64,000 nt of DNA from Methylorubrum rhodinum (lineage in GTDB: Bacteria > Pseudomonadota > Alphaproteobacteria > Rhizobiales > Beijerinckiaceae). The notes beneath the pieces were generated by a model. That model ran no database searches and was not told where the DNA came from. It worked only from the letters and a program-made list of their open reading frames with translations. The stretch is from positions 457,779 through 521,778 of the forward strand of contig NZ_JACHOP010000001.1 in NCBI RefSeq assembly GCF_014199935.1, given 5' to 3'. The number at the start of each line of letters is the position of its first letter. Within the stretch, counting starts at the first letter, position 1. Positions 26,745-37,197 of the stretch are shown here, in pieces. Both the position numbers and the translations under genes were made by a program.

Positions 26745-28966
26745 AGCAGCTGACCGATGGTATCCAGGAGTTCGCGCTGATCGAATTTCTGCTTCGTCAG
26801 GTAGGCGTCGGCCCCGAGTTCGAGGCCGCGGGCGACATCCGCCTCGTCGCCGCGCGAGGTCATCAGGACGACGGGCAGGCGAGCGAAGCTCTCCTCGCGG
26901 CGCAGGGCCTCGACCAAACCGAAGCCGTCGAGACGCGGCATCTCCACGTCGGCGACCACGAGGTCGACCGGCTCGATGCGCGCGCGCAGGCGGTCGAGCG
27001 CCTCCTGCCCGTCGACGCAGACGATCACGCGGTAGCCCGCCGCTTCCAAGATGCTCTTCTCCAGAGTGCGGGTCGTGATGGAATCGTCGACGACAAGAAT
27101 GGTCGAACGTCGTTTCTCCGCCATCGTTCCGTCGCCCGAACTGTATCCTTTCGTACGGTCCGGGGAAGGTCTCGGCCCGGCGCGTCCGAGACGGGCGATG
27201 AGGCCGTCGGGATCGAGCACCAGGGCCGGCGTGTCGGTGCCGAGCACCACGGTGCCGGTGACGAGCGCCGGATCGACCCCGATCGGCGGGGCCGGCAGGA
27301 CGAGGAGGCGGCGCACGTCGTGCAGGGCCTCGACGGTGACGACGCAGCGCCCCTGCGCCCCGCGCAGCCGCAGGGCCTGTACCGTCCCGGCCTCCCGCCC
27401 GGCCTCCCGCCCGGCCTCGGGCAGGCCGAGCAGGGCAGCGAGCGATGCGACCGGCAGGGTGGTGCCGGCGCGTTCTCCCTCGCCCTCGACCGGGACGACG
27501 GGACGGCCCGCCACGGTATCCAGGCCTTGGGGATCGAGCCGGATCAGCGCCTCGACGGCGCCGCTCGGGAGGGCGTAGCGGGTCCCGCCCGCCTCGACGA
27601 TCACCAAGGGGCGCCGGGCGGCGGAGAGCGGCAGGGTCAGGACGAGCGAGGTGCCGTGCGGGTGGCGCGCGCTCAGCCGCACCTGTCCATGAAGCGCGCG
27701 GGCGACCTCGGCGACGACGGAGAGGCCCATGCCGCGCCCCGACAGGGCATCGACCGTGCCGGCGGTCGAGAAGCCGGGCTCGAACGGCAGCGCCAGCAGC
27801 CCCTCCGGATCGAGCCGCGCGTCCGGGGCGAGTAGCCCGCGCTGGCGGGCGGTGGACTCGATGGCCGAGAGGTCGGGCCCGCGCCCGTCGTCGTGGATGC
27901 CGAGCACGAGGCGCCCGCCCTGCGCCTCGATGCTGAGCAGGATCGCGAGCGCCGCCGGCTTGCCGGCGCGGCGCCGGGCCTCCGGCGGCTCCGCGCCGTG
28001 GCTCAGCGCGTTGCGCAAAGCGTGCAGCACCGGGTCCTTGAGCGACTGGAGCATCATGCGCTCCACCGGCAGGTCGAGGCCGCGGGCCGACACCTCGACG
28101 TCGCGCCCCTCGGCGCGGGCGAGGTCGCGCACCATCCGGGCGAGCCCGCCGAACACGGTCTCGGCCGGGACCAAGGCGAGACGTTCGGCCTCCTCGCGCA
28201 CGCGGGCGGCGGCGGTCTCGACGGCGAGGTTGGCGGCCTTCTGGCCGAGCGCGAGGTCGGAGGCCTCGCGCGCCAGCGCCCCGAGCCCGGCCTCGATGTC
28301 GGCGAGCGCCCGGCGCAGCGCCGCGGCGTCGGCAACGGTCCCGGTCTGGCCGGGGCGCTGGGCGGCCTCGGCGCGGCGGCGCAGGTCGCGCGCCCGAGTC
28401 CCGATCCGCGTCGCGCGCTCGGCGGTCGCATTCTGGCCCGGCAGGGCGGCCCAGAGCCCGTGGCTCGCCCGCGTCAGCGCCTCGACGGCGGTGGCGGGCA
28501 CGCGCAGGACGGCGAGCGAGGGTTCGCCCGCGGGTTCCGCCGCGGGGGCGGGTGACGGCGCCTGGGCCGGTTCGGGCTCCGGTGCGCGCGTCGATGCCGG
28601 TTTGGGCGCGGAGGGGTCGAGGCAGGCGGCGAGGGCGGCCATCGCGTCGTCCGGCATCGGGGCCGCGCCGCCCGCGGCGACGTAGGCCTCGATGCGGTCG
28701 AGCGCGAGATGGGTCGCGGCCCGCGCCTCCCGGTCGAGGGGGTGCTGTCCGGAATTGATGCGCTCGAACAGAGCCTCCAGCTGATGCGACACCGCCTCGA
28801 CCGGCGGCAGATCGACGGCGCGCGCCGCGCCCTTCAGGCTGTGGGCGCGGCGAAAGACGTCGTGCCAATCCACCGCGCCCTCGGTGGCGAGCGCCGCGCG
28901 GATCGCGTCGAGATGCTCCCGGTGCTCGACCTCGAAGGCGGCGAGAAGCTGCTGGCGGATGTCCAT
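26741..28966 (-). CDS. cheA: CheA-type hybrid histidine kinase with C-terminal receiver
   Basis: The 741-residue protein has an HPt domain with His42 (RAHSLKGAAR), a Pro/Ala linker near 115-150, a dimerisation region, an ATPase with LHALRNALSHGAE, GIHDDGRGPD and GRGMGLSVV, a CheW-like domain from about 430 and a receiver from about 620 (VVDDSITTRT, VVADVEMPRLDGF). It lacks a separate P2 CheY-binding domain, as in WspE- and FrzE-like kinases. A short AGRE repeat lies in the linker. It starts 10 bp after the mcp gene. Confidence 0.94.
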   Translation of the reverse strand: MDIRQQLLAAFEVEHREHLDAIRAALATEGAVDWHDVFRRAHSLKGAARAVDLPPVEAVSHQLEALFERINSGQHPLDREARAATHLALDRIEAYVAAGGAAPMPDDAMAALAACLDPSAPKPASTRAPEPEPAQAPSPAPAAEPAGEPSLAVLRVPATAVEALTRASHGLWAALPGQNATAERATRIGTRARDLRRRAEAAQRPGQTGTVADAAALRRALADIEAGLGALAREASDLALGQKAANLAVETAAARVREEAERLALVPAETVFGGLARMVRDLARAEGRDVEVSARGLDLPVERMMLQSLKDPVLHALRNALSHGAEPPEARRRAGKPAALAILLSIEAQGGRLVLGIHDDGRGPDLSAIESTARQRGLLAPDARLDPEGLLALPFEPGFSTAGTVDALSGRGMGLSVVAEVARALHGQVRLSARHPHGTSLVLTLPLSAARRPLVIVEAGGTRYALPSGAVEALIRLDPQGLDTVAGRPVVPVEGEGERAGTTLPVASLAALLGLPEAGREAGREAGTVQALRLRGAQGRCVVTVEALHDVRRLLVLPAPPIGVDPALVTGTVVLGTDTPALVLDPDGLIARLGRAGPRPSPDRTKGYSSGDGTMAEKRRSTILVVDDSITTRTLEKSILEAAGYRVIVCVDGQEALDRLRARIEPVDLVVADVEMPRLDGFGLVEALRREESFARLPVVLMTSRGDEADVARGLELGADAYLTKQKFDQRELLDTIGQLL

Positions 28967-28976
28967 CCGAGCCGCT

Positions 28977-30656
28977 TCAGAGCCGGTAGCGCTCGGCCAA
29001 CGCCATCAGCCCCTGCGCCAACTCGGTGAGATTGGCCGAGGCCGTCTCGACCTCGCGGGTGCCGGCGGCGGTCTGCTGGCTCGCCTGCCGGATGTTCTGG
29101 AGCGCGCCCATCACCTGCTCGATGCCGAGCTGCTGCTGGTTGGTCGAGGCCACGATCTGCTGGAAGGTCTGCACGCCCTCCTCCACGCGGGCGGCCATCT
29201 CCTCGATGGTCCGCACGGTCGAGTCGGTGCGGGTCTTGCCCGCGGCGGCGCGCTTGACCGCCTCCTCGGTCAGCATGACGGACGCGTTGATGCCGCGCTG
29301 GATCTCGCCGAGGATGCCGCGCACCTGCACGGTCGCCTGCTTGGCCTGATCGGCGAGCAGCTTCATCTCGGAGGCGACCACCGCGAAGCTGCGGCCCTCC
29401 TCGCCCGCGGCGGCCGCCTCGATGGCGGCGTTGAGCGCGAGCAGATGGGTGCGCTCCGAGATGTCGTTGACCGTGACGATGATCTCGCCGATCGCCTGCG
29501 TCTTCTCCGACAGGGCGACGATGTTGCCGGCGACCGCCTCGCCCTGCTCGCGGATCGACTCCATGGCTTTTGCCGTGTCGGTGGCGGCGCGCAGGCCCGA
29601 GCGGGCGGTCTGCGCCGCGGCCTGGGCGGTGGCGATGACCTCGCTCGCGCGCTTCGAGATCTGGGCGCCCGAATGGGTGATCTCGTCCACCGTGGCGGCG
29701 GTCTCCTGCACGGCGGCGAACTGCTCCTCGACGCTCGCGGCCTGCTCCTGGGCCGAGGCGCGGATCTCGGCCGCGGCGGCGTTGAGGTCGGTCGTCGCCG
29801 CGCGGTTGGTGCGGGCGAGGTCGGCCAGCCCCGCGGCCATGCCGTTCAGCGTCGAGCCGAGGCGGCCGATCTCGTCCTGCCCGGTCCGCTCCAGTCGGCC
29901 GGTGAGGTCGCCCGCGCCGATGCGCTCGACGAAGCGCATGACGTTCTCTAGCGGGCGCACCACGGCGCGGCTGATCAGGATCGTCACGAGGATCGACAGG
30001 ATCACCGAAGCGACCACGGTGATGGCGATCGACAGGCGGCTCGCCTCGTAGACGTCGCGCACGCTCTTCTGGCCGACCCCGATCACGCCGTCGAGGGCGG
30101 TGCGGGCATTGGCGATGCTGCGCAGCAGGCCGTCATGCAGGCGGTTGATGTCGTCGTTGCGGCCCTCGACCGTGGCGATGTCGCGGGCGTTGACCGCCTG
30201 CAACTGCGCCTCGCTGGCTGTCCGCACCTGGCGGAAGCTGTCGCTCACCTCGTCGATCACGCTTCCGAAGCGAATCCAGGCGGAGGCGCGCTCCGGCGAG
30301 ATCGACGCGGCGCGGTACTCCTTCACCTCCGCCGCGATGATGGCGATCAGGCGCTCCAGCTCCGTGGCGTTCTGGCGCCAGCCGCCAAGGTAGTCGTCCG
30401 CTTGCTGGCGCTGCGGCGTCGCCTGCGACGAGGTCAGCACGGCGATCACCGCGTTGCGGCGCACCAGCCCCATGTTGCGCGAGACGTTGCCGAGGTCGTC
30501 GAGCTGGCGCAGCACCCCGATGTCGCGGCTGACGATGGTGTCGGTCATGTCGCGCACGGTCGCGATCTGGCGCAGCGCGTAGGCGCCGAGCAGGGCCACG
30601 ATCAGGCTCGCCGCCACGAAGCCGAGGAGGATGCGTTTTCCGATCGAGAGCGACAC
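28977..30656 (-). CDS. methyl-accepting chemotaxis protein
   Basis: The 559-residue receptor has a transmembrane helix near 8-30, a periplasmic four-helix-bundle type sensor (about 31-185), a second helix near 188-212, a HAMP domain ([21 protein letters not shown]) and a signalling domain with the hairpin tip around [19 protein letters not shown]. It begins with GTG at 30656. It has no C-terminal CheR-docking pentapeptide. The ligand cannot be read from the sequence. It is the only receptor in the operon and presumably its dedicated input. Confidence 0.94.
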   Translation of the reverse strand: MSLSIGKRILLGFVAASLIVALLGAYALRQIATVRDMTDTIVSRDIGVLRQLDDLGNVSRNMGLVRRNAVIAVLTSSQATPQRQQADDYLGGWRQNATELERLIAIIAAEVKEYRAASISPERASAWIRFGSVIDEVSDSFRQVRTASEAQLQAVNARDIATVEGRNDDINRLHDGLLRSIANARTALDGVIGVGQKSVRDVYEASRLSIAITVVASVILSILVTILISRAVVRPLENVMRFVERIGAGDLTGRLERTGQDEIGRLGSTLNGMAAGLADLARTNRAATTDLNAAAAEIRASAQEQAASVEEQFAAVQETAATVDEITHSGAQISKRASEVIATAQAAAQTARSGLRAATDTAKAMESIREQGEAVAGNIVALSEKTQAIGEIIVTVNDISERTHLLALNAAIEAAAAGEEGRSFAVVASEMKLLADQAKQATVQVRGILGEIQRGINASVMLTEEAVKRAAAGKTRTDSTVRTIEEMAARVEEGVQTFQQIVASTNQQQLGIEQVMGALQNIRQASQQTAAGTREVETASANLTELAQGLMALAERYRL

Positions 30657-30704
30657 GGGCGTTCGATGGCTCCGGTGCGGGGTTCCGGCTCGGGGGCCGG
30701 GCCG

Positions 30705-31229
30705 TCAGGTGAGGAAGCGGGCCAGCAAAGCCGGCAGGTCGAGGATCGTGAAGCCGTCGCGGACGTCGCCCGTCCGGTCCGAGGCCGGAGGGACATAGCC
30801 CAGAAGCGGCTCGCCTCCCAGGACCTCGGCGGGATCGGCCGGGACGGCCTCGATGCGGGCGATGCCGAGCACCCGGTCGACGCCGAGCGCCACGGCGACC
30901 TCCTGTCCGCGCAGCCGCACGAGATGGCCTTCGCCCGAGCCCATCGCGAGGCCGAGGCAGGCGGAAAGATCGAGGACGCTGACGATGGTCCCGGCCATGG
31001 CGCAGATGCCGCGTAGCGCCGGTGGCGCACCGGGCAGCGCCGTGCAGGGGCGCTCCGGCATCACGCCCGCGATCGAGGCCAGCGGCAGCCCGTAGCGCTC
31101 GGGGCCGCAGGCGCAGACGAGGTAGCCCGTCGTCTCGACCGCGCGCGCCCGATCCGCGGAGCGGGCGGCGAGCGCCGCCGCACGGGACTCGAGCAGGGCG
31201 TCGGTGCGGGCGTCGAGGGCGGCCTTCAT
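30705..31229 (-). CDS. cheW: CheW-like coupling protein (receptor side)
   Basis: The 174-residue protein has the CheW fold: YLVCACGPERYGLPLASIAGVMP, LRGICAMAGTIVSVLDLSACLG, VAVALGVDRVLGI and ILDLPALLARFL at the end. It has an N-terminal helical extension of about 35 residues. CheW bridges receptor and kinase. Its ATG overlaps the cheR stop (ATGA) and it lies directly before the receptor gene. Confidence 0.92.
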   Translation of the reverse strand: MKAALDARTDALLESRAAALAARSADRARAVETTGYLVCACGPERYGLPLASIAGVMPERPCTALPGAPPALRGICAMAGTIVSVLDLSACLGLAMGSGEGHLVRLRGQEVAVALGVDRVLGIARIEAVPADPAEVLGGEPLLGYVPPASDRTGDVRDGFTILDLPALLARFLT

Positions 31230-32701
31230 GCGGGGTCTCGTGCGGACGGGCCGCCCATGCCGGAGAGGAGCGCCCGCGCGTTCTCGGCCAAGCGTTGGGC
31301 GCTCACTCCGTCCCCCTCCGGCAGAATCGTCTCGGGCGGCAGTCCTTGCGCGAGGCGCAGCGCGTTGTCGAGGGCGCGCGCGGCCTGCCCTCGCCGCCTA
31401 CCCCGGGCGAGCAGCAGGCCGAGCTGGTAATGGGCCATGACGAAGCCGCGGTCGAGGAACAGCGCGCCCCGAAGCGCCCGCTCGGCCTCCGCCTCGCGGC
31501 CGAGATCGAGCGCGAGCAGGCCCTCGTAATAGCGAAGCGCCGGCTCGGTGCCCCGCCCGCCGATCCCCTCCTGGAGAAGCCGCCAAGCCTGGGCGGTCTC
31601 GCCCGCATCGGCGAGGTTTCGAACCTCCCGGAGAAGATCGTCCGGCTCGGCCGTCGCCACCGCCGGGGCTGTCGGCGGTGGCGGCGGAATCGGGGGCGGT
31701 CCGGCGCGTGGCGGCGGGACGAAAGCGGGCGGCACCTCCGGCACCCATGGCGGGAGCGGCACCTGCGCCTGGGCGACGACCTCCGTGCCCGCCGGGCGGT
31801 AGGCGACGGTGCCGGGGAGCGTCACCGGCTCCAGCCATTGCGCGAAGGCGGGATTCGGCTCGGCATGGCCGATCAGGAGCCAGCCGCCGGGCTGCAGCCG
31901 CTCGCCCAGCGCCCGCACGATCCGGTTCACGTGCTCGGCGTTGAAGTAGATCAACACGTTGCGGCACAGGATCAGGTCGAAGTTCGACCCCAAAGTCGCC
32001 CCCAAGGTCGTCCCCATGGAGGGCTGCGGTCCGTCGATCAGCGAGAGCAGGTTCTGCCGCTCGAACCGGACCATCCGGCGATAGACCGGGCGCAGCGCGT
32101 AGGCGCCGTGCGGGCGGCCCGGCCTGGCCGGCACGCGGCGGAACCAGCGCAGGCGCTCGGGCTCGCCCAGGGTCCGCAGGGCCCAGGGGCCGAACTCCGC
32201 TTCGCGGGCCGTGGCCAGCGCCTCGACGCTCAGATCGGTGCCGAGGATCGTCACCGACCATTCGGGTAGGGCCTCGCCGAGAAGCTCGTGCAGGAGGATC
32301 GCCAGCGAGTAGGGCTCGGCCCCGGTCGAGCAGCCGGCGCTCCAGACGCGCAGGGCGCGGACATCGCCGCGTGCCGCGATCAGGTCGGGCAGGATGCGCC
32401 CGCGCAGCGCCGCGAATTGCTCGGCGTAGCGGAAGAAGAAAGTCTCGCCGATGGTGATCTCGGCTTCCAGCGCCGCCCATTCGTCGCGCCCGCCGGGCCC
32501 GTCGAGGCGGGCGAGGTAGGCGGTGCAATCGGGGAGGCCGCAGGCCTTCAGCCGACGGCGGACGCGGTCGTGGAGGAGATCGTCCTTGTCGACGTAGTAG
32601 CTGTGGCCCGTGCGGGCGATCACACGCTCCTTGAGGGCGGGAAATCCGGGATCGGCGACCGCGCCCGCAGCGCGCCGCACGCGGTCGGACGGACGCGTCA
32701 C
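31226..32701 (-). CDS. cheR: CheR methyltransferase with C-terminal TPR region
   Basis: The 491-residue protein has the CheR N-terminal helices, EITIGETFFFRYAEQF, the SAM-binding VWSAGCSTGAEPYSLAILL, TDLSVEALATAREAEF, and DLILCRNVLIYF. A long Pro-rich linker (about 335-365) leads to TPR-like repeats (AGETAQAWRLLQEG, REAEAERALRGALFLDRG). CheR proteins with TPR tails are typical of Wsp-type systems. It methylates receptor glutamates. It starts with GTG overlapping the upstream cheW stop. Confidence 0.94.
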   Translation of the reverse strand: MTRPSDRVRRAAGAVADPGFPALKERVIARTGHSYYVDKDDLLHDRVRRRLKACGLPDCTAYLARLDGPGGRDEWAALEAEITIGETFFFRYAEQFAALRGRILPDLIAARGDVRALRVWSAGCSTGAEPYSLAILLHELLGEALPEWSVTILGTDLSVEALATAREAEFGPWALRTLGEPERLRWFRRVPARPGRPHGAYALRPVYRRMVRFERQNLLSLIDGPQPSMGTTLGATLGSNFDLILCRNVLIYFNAEHVNRIVRALGERLQPGGWLLIGHAEPNPAFAQWLEPVTLPGTVAYRPAGTEVVAQAQVPLPPWVPEVPPAFVPPPRAGPPPIPPPPPTAPAVATAEPDDLLREVRNLADAGETAQAWRLLQEGIGGRGTEPALRYYEGLLALDLGREAEAERALRGALFLDRGFVMAHYQLGLLLARGRRRGQAARALDNALRLAQGLPPETILPEGDGVSAQRLAENARALLSGMGGPSARDPA

Positions 32702-33204
32702 GTGGATCGGGTGGCCTCGTCGAGGTCGCCGAACCGGGCGAGCCGGTCGCTGGCCTGCACGGCGAAGGCGTCGAGCCGCGTCCGCTCCTCCCGTGTCAGG
32801 ATGCGCCGCAACGACAGCAGGTGGGCGAGGCCCTTGCCCCAGGCGAACTCGGCGACGACGCAGCCGTTCAGGCTGCGCGCCGGTTCGACCGGCTTGAGGC
32901 TGTCTCCGGCGACCGTGACGACATCCAGCGCCCGGTCGACCAGCAGGGCGAGCGGGGCGCCGCGGGCCAGCACCACGTGGCGGTAGGGGTCGTCCGCTCC
33001 CGCCTCGGCGCGCAGGCCGAGGAGGATCGCGAGATCGACCACCGGCACCGGCTCGCCCCCGAGATTGAGCAATCCGGCAAGCAGCCCGCCCGCGGCCGGC
33101 GGCGCGTGCAGGCGGGGCAGCGGCAGGATCTCGCGGATGTCGGATTGCGGCAGGGCGCAGGCCGTACCGGCCACGTCCACGATCAGATGGGCGGCGCCCG
33201 CCAT
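32698..33204 (-). CDS. CheW-like protein (first gene of the chemosensory operon)
   Basis: The 168-residue protein has a single CheW domain: HLIVDVAGTACALPQSDIRE, LLAGLLNLGGEPVPVVDLAI, PLALLVDRALDVV. A helical tail (LTREERTRLDAFAVQASDRL) follows. ATG at 33204 is preceded by GACGAGG. A second CheW in the same operon, on the far side of cheR, matches the WspB/WspD arrangement. The gap of 164 bp before the next gene upstream should hold the operon promoter, which I cannot identify. Confidence 0.88.
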   Translation of the reverse strand: MAGAAHLIVDVAGTACALPQSDIREILPLPRLHAPPAAGGLLAGLLNLGGEPVPVVDLAILLGLRAEAGADDPYRHVVLARGAPLALLVDRALDVVTVAGDSLKPVEPARSLNGCVVAEFAWGKGLAHLLSLRRILTREERTRLDAFAVQASDRLARFGDLDEATRST

Positions 33205-33368
33205 GCCTCGTCCCCCGCGCGCGTCCTCCGCGACGGGGAGGCCGGCCGTCCCTCTCGGACGGTCCGGCTCACAATGTAGGGCAAGGGCCGCACCCGGGAA
33301 ACGGGTCGAACGGCCGGGTGTCTGCCCGCACCGGGGACGGGGCGGGTCTTCGGCGGTCGGCCCCGTGG

Positions 33369-33854
33369 TCAGGCGACCTTCTGGCGGGAGCGGGACGGCT
33401 TCGGCTCCGGCTCGGCCTCCGGCTCCTCGATCCGGCCGCCGGGACGGCCCAGGCCGATCGACTTGGCGAGGGCCGAGCGCTGCGCCGCGTAGTTGGGGGC
33501 GACCATCGGGTAATCGTTCGGCAGGTTGTAGCGCTGGCGGTACGAGTACGGGTCGAGACCATGGGTGCCGAGATGGCGCTTCAGGGTCTTGTACGGCTTG
33601 CCGTCGATGAAGCTGATGATGGCATCGGGGGTCACGGACTTGCGGATCTGGGCCGGGGTCGGCTTCTCGACCGCCTCTTCCGTCGGGGCCGCCGCCGCGG
33701 TGGTGCCGCCGAGTCCGGTCAAGGCGGCGTGGACGTTGATGATCAGGCCTGGAAGCTCGGACGCGGGCACTGAGTTGTTCGACACGTAGGACGAGACGAT
33801 GTCGCTCGCCAATTCCACGAAGTCGTTGAATGATTTCTGACTCTCTTCCGACAT
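33369..33854 (-). CDS. MucR/Ros family transcriptional regulator lacking the first zinc ligand
   Basis: The 161-residue protein has the MucR core VTPDAIISFIDGKPYKTLKR, GLDPYSYRQRYNLPNDYPMV and YAAQRSALAKSIGLGR. The zinc pattern C-x2-C/D-x9-H-x3-H appears as Ser81-x2-Asp84-x9-His94-x3-His98, so the first cysteine is replaced. Some rhizobial relatives fold without metal, so function is possible. The family represses exopolysaccharide, motility and cell-cycle genes. It is transcribed in the same direction as the chemosensory operon, 164 bp upstream. Nothing supportable lies in 33855-34052. Confidence 0.92.
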   Translation of the reverse strand: MSEESQKSFNDFVELASDIVSSYVSNNSVPASELPGLIINVHAALTGLGGTTAAAAPTEEAVEKPTPAQIRKSVTPDAIISFIDGKPYKTLKRHLGTHGLDPYSYRQRYNLPNDYPMVAPNYAAQRSALAKSIGLGRPGGRIEEPEAEPEPKPSRSRQKVA

Positions 33855-34052
33855 CCTGCTTGTCCGCTCCTATGGCCCCTCGGGCGCCAAGATCATACGC
33901 GTCGCGCGAAGACGCAAGGGAGCGCTGTAAAAAACTACGTTTGCCTTGTGGGTATTGAGATCCGAACACTCAAGTCGAGTCTGCTGCCGCGAGCGTAGTC
34001 GATCAAATGCAGGGATTGCCGATCCAATCCGTGCGCCCGCCGGGCCGGGGCC

Positions 34053-37000
34053 TCAGGCCGCGCCGTCAGGGCCGAAGCGGCCGTGGCGCAGGGCAAGCGT
34101 CGGCAGGATCAGGAGGTTTAGCACCGTCGAGGTGACGAGGCCGCCGAGGATCACCAGTGCCATCGGTCCCTCGATCTCGCGGCCCGGCTCGCCCGCCCCG
34201 AGCGCCAGCGGCAGGAGCCCGAGACCCGTCACCAGAGAGGTCATCAGGATCGGCACGAGACGATCTGCCGCGCCCTCGATCGCGGCCTGCCGGCCCCACG
34301 CCCGCCCCTCGACCGCGGTGAGGTGCTCGTAATGCGAGACCATCATGATGGTGTTGCGCAGGGAGATGCCGAACAGCGTGACGAAGCCGACGATGGAGCC
34401 GAGCGAGACCACCGCCCCGGTGGCGGCCACCGCCGCGACGCCGCCGACGAAGGCGAAGGGCAGGTTGACGAGGACGAGGATCAGGTTGCGGTTCGAGCCG
34501 GTGACGACGGCGAGAAGGACGACGATGCCGAGGCCGGCGAGCGCCGAATAGGCGATCAGGTCGCGCCGCGCCTTGGCCTGCGCCTCGGCCGCGCCGGCGA
34601 AGCTGACGTAGACGCCCGGCGGCAGCTTCACCTCGCGGGCGATCTTGCGCCGCGCCGCCTCTACGAAGGAGGCGACGTCCCGCTCCTCGACGTTCGACGT
34701 GATGGTCTGCACCCGCTGCGCGCCGATATGCTGGACGGCGTAGCGCCCCGACGTCTCGTAGATGTCGGCGACCTGGGACAGGCGGATGAAGCTGCCGCCG
34801 CGCACCCGGATCGGCAGGTCGCCGAGGGTCGACAGGCGGGTCCGCGTCGCGCGCTCCAGAATGACCGTGACGTTGAAGACGGCGTTGCCCTGGTAGGTCT
34901 GGCCGACGACGTCGCCCTGGTAGGCGGTGCGGACGATCTCCAGCACCTCGACGGCGTCGAGGCCCCAATGGCGCAGGTCGTTGGCGCGGAGCGACACGTT
35001 GATCTGCGGGAGGCCCGCGGGCGAGACCACCTGCACGTCGGTGGCACCCCTGACCTCGTCGAGTTCACGGGCCACATCCCGGGCGGCGGCCTCGATCGCG
35101 GCGAGATCGTTGCCGAAGACATGGACGGCGACCGGCGCGGTGAACCCCGAGACCGTCTCTTCGATGCGCTCGGTCAGGAAGGTCTTGAGCGAGAAGCCGG
35201 CGCCGGGCGTGGCCGCCATGATGGCGCGGATGCCGGCCTCCGCCCGCTCCTGGCCCTCGCCGTCGAGGCCCGCCGTGAGGTCGATATGGATCTCGCTGTA
35301 ATGCGTGCCGCCGACATCGTAGCCCGCTTCCGCGCGCCCGACCTGCTGGGCGACCGCGCGCACGCCGGGCACCTGCTTCAGCGCCGTGGTCAGGTGTTGC
35401 CCGAGCCGCAGCGACTGCTCAAGGGAGGTGCCGGGCGCTGCCGCCATGTGCAGGATGAGGTGGCCCTCCTTCAGGTCGGGCAGGAAGGCGCCGCCGAGAT
35501 AGGGCACGGCCGCAGCCGCGGCGATCACGCAGGCGAGCCCCAGCGCCATGATCCGCTTCGGCGCGCGGTCGATGCGGGTGAGGAGCCGCATATAGGCAGC
35601 CCGCGAGGCGCGCATCGGCAGCGGATCGAGGGTCGGCAGGCGCTTGCGGCGGGCGAGCAGCAGCACGGCGAGCGCGGGCGTCAGCGTCAGCGCCACGGCG
35701 AGCGAGGCGATCACCGCGAGGATGTAGGTGAGCGCGAGCGGCCCGAACAGGCGGCCGGCGACGCCCGTCAGCGCCAGCACGGGGAGGAAGACGAGGAGCA
35801 CGGCGAGGGTCGCGTAGGCGACCGAGGTGCGCACCTCCATCACCGCGTCGAACACCACCGTCGGGCCGGGAAGCGGTGTTCCCAGGCGGCGGTTCTCGCG
35901 CAGGCGCCGCACCACGTTCTCGACGCCGATCACCGCGTCGTCCACCACCTCGCCGATGGCGATGGCGAGCCCGCCCAGCGTCATCGCGTTGAGGCTCTCG
36001 CCGAGCGCGACGAGCACCGCGACCGCGGCGATCAGCGAGAGCGGAATTGCCACCGCGCTGATGAGGCTGGTGCGCCAGTCGAGCAGGAACAGGAACAGCA
36101 CCACGATCACGAGAAGCCCGCCCAGCGCGAGCGCCTGGATCACGTGGCCATTGGCGACCGTGACGAAGTTCGCCGGCCGGAACAGGTCTGTGCGCAGCGT
36201 GATGCCCTCGCGCTCCAGGCCCGGACGCAACTCGGCGAGCGCCGCCTCGACGCGGGCGGTGGCATCGACGGTGTTGGCGCCGATCTGCGCGCCGACCGAG
36301 AGCATCACGCCGGGCACGCCGTCGATCTGGGCCGCGCTGATCGGCGGCTCGGGGGCGTCGCGCACGTCGGCCACGTCGCCGAGCGTGACGCTGGCGCCGC
36401 CCTCGTTGACCAGCACGGTGCGGGCGACCTCCTCCGGCGTCAGCGACTGGCCTTCGGTCTGGAGGGCGATGCGCTGGTTCGTGGTGTCGACGAAGCCCGC
36501 GCCGCGCACGCCGGTCGCCTTGCGGGCCGCCGAGAGCACGTCGTTGAGGCCGATATTGAAGCGGATCAGGTCGCGCGGGCGCACCTGCACCTGGATCGAG
36601 CGGATGTCGCCGCCATAGACCAGCACCTCGGCGATGCCGGGCACCGCCAGCAGCCGCAGCCTGAGCCGCCAGTCGGCGACGGTGCGCAGATCGAGCAGCG
36701 AGCGCGTCGTCGAGGTTAGGCCGAGGACGAGCACGGTGCCGGTGGAGGAGGTCAGCGCCGTCATGGTCGGGGCCATGACGCCCTGCGGCAGGCGGCTCGC
36801 GATGGTGGCGAGGCGCTCGTTCACGAGCTGGCGGGCGCGGTAGATGTCGGTGCCGGTCGAGAAGGTGGCGGAGACGACCGAAAGCCCCTGGATCGAGGTG
36901 GAGCGGAGCGAGGCGATGCCGGGCAAGCCGTTGACCGCCCCCTCGACCGTCTGGGTGACGATGACCTCGACCTGTTCCGGGCTCAGGCCGGGCGCCTCGG

Positions 37001-37196
37001 TCTGGACCGAGACGGTGGGGGGCGCGAATTCGGGGAAGACGTCGTACTTCGCTTCCCCCAGCGCCATCACGCCGTAGGCGAGCAGCGCGAGGCAGAGCGC
37101 CAGCACCACGCCGGGAAAGCGCACCGCGAAGGCGACGAGGGCGGCCTGCGGGCCGGTGTGCGAAGGGGCCGGGGGCTTGGCCGGAGGCGCGGCCAT
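34053..37196 (-). CDS. RND efflux transporter, CzcA/CusA-like permease
   Basis: The 1047-residue inner-membrane protein has the RND layout of twelve helices and two large periplasmic loops: KYDVFPEFAPPTVSVQTEAPG after helix 1, the proton-relay motif AIAIGEVVDDAVIGVENVVRR in helix 4, and a second half ending ISLRNTIMMVSHYEHL. The N-terminal loop and the DD relay fit the heavy-metal efflux (HME) group. ATG at 37196 follows the adaptor stop by one base. No outer-membrane channel gene is adjacent. Substrate is inferred from family only. Confidence 0.9.
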   Translation of the reverse strand: MAAPPAKPPAPSHTGPQAALVAFAVRFPGVVLALCLALLAYGVMALGEAKYDVFPEFAPPTVSVQTEAPGLSPEQVEVIVTQTVEGAVNGLPGIASLRSTSIQGLSVVSATFSTGTDIYRARQLVNERLATIASRLPQGVMAPTMTALTSSTGTVLVLGLTSTTRSLLDLRTVADWRLRLRLLAVPGIAEVLVYGGDIRSIQVQVRPRDLIRFNIGLNDVLSAARKATGVRGAGFVDTTNQRIALQTEGQSLTPEEVARTVLVNEGGASVTLGDVADVRDAPEPPISAAQIDGVPGVMLSVGAQIGANTVDATARVEAALAELRPGLEREGITLRTDLFRPANFVTVANGHVIQALALGGLLVIVVLFLFLLDWRTSLISAVAIPLSLIAAVAVLVALGESLNAMTLGGLAIAIGEVVDDAVIGVENVVRRLRENRRLGTPLPGPTVVFDAVMEVRTSVAYATLAVLLVFLPVLALTGVAGRLFGPLALTYILAVIASLAVALTLTPALAVLLLARRKRLPTLDPLPMRASRAAYMRLLTRIDRAPKRIMALGLACVIAAAAAVPYLGGAFLPDLKEGHLILHMAAAPGTSLEQSLRLGQHLTTALKQVPGVRAVAQQVGRAEAGYDVGGTHYSEIHIDLTAGLDGEGQERAEAGIRAIMAATPGAGFSLKTFLTERIEETVSGFTAPVAVHVFGNDLAAIEAAARDVARELDEVRGATDVQVVSPAGLPQINVSLRANDLRHWGLDAVEVLEIVRTAYQGDVVGQTYQGNAVFNVTVILERATRTRLSTLGDLPIRVRGGSFIRLSQVADIYETSGRYAVQHIGAQRVQTITSNVEERDVASFVEAARRKIAREVKLPPGVYVSFAGAAEAQAKARRDLIAYSALAGLGIVVLLAVVTGSNRNLILVLVNLPFAFVGGVAAVAATGAVVSLGSIVGFVTLFGISLRNTIMMVSHYEHLTAVEGRAWGRQAAIEGAADRLVPILMTSLVTGLGLLPLALGAGEPGREIEGPMALVILGGLVTSTVLNLLILPTLALRHGRFGPDGAA

Positions 37197-37197
37197 C

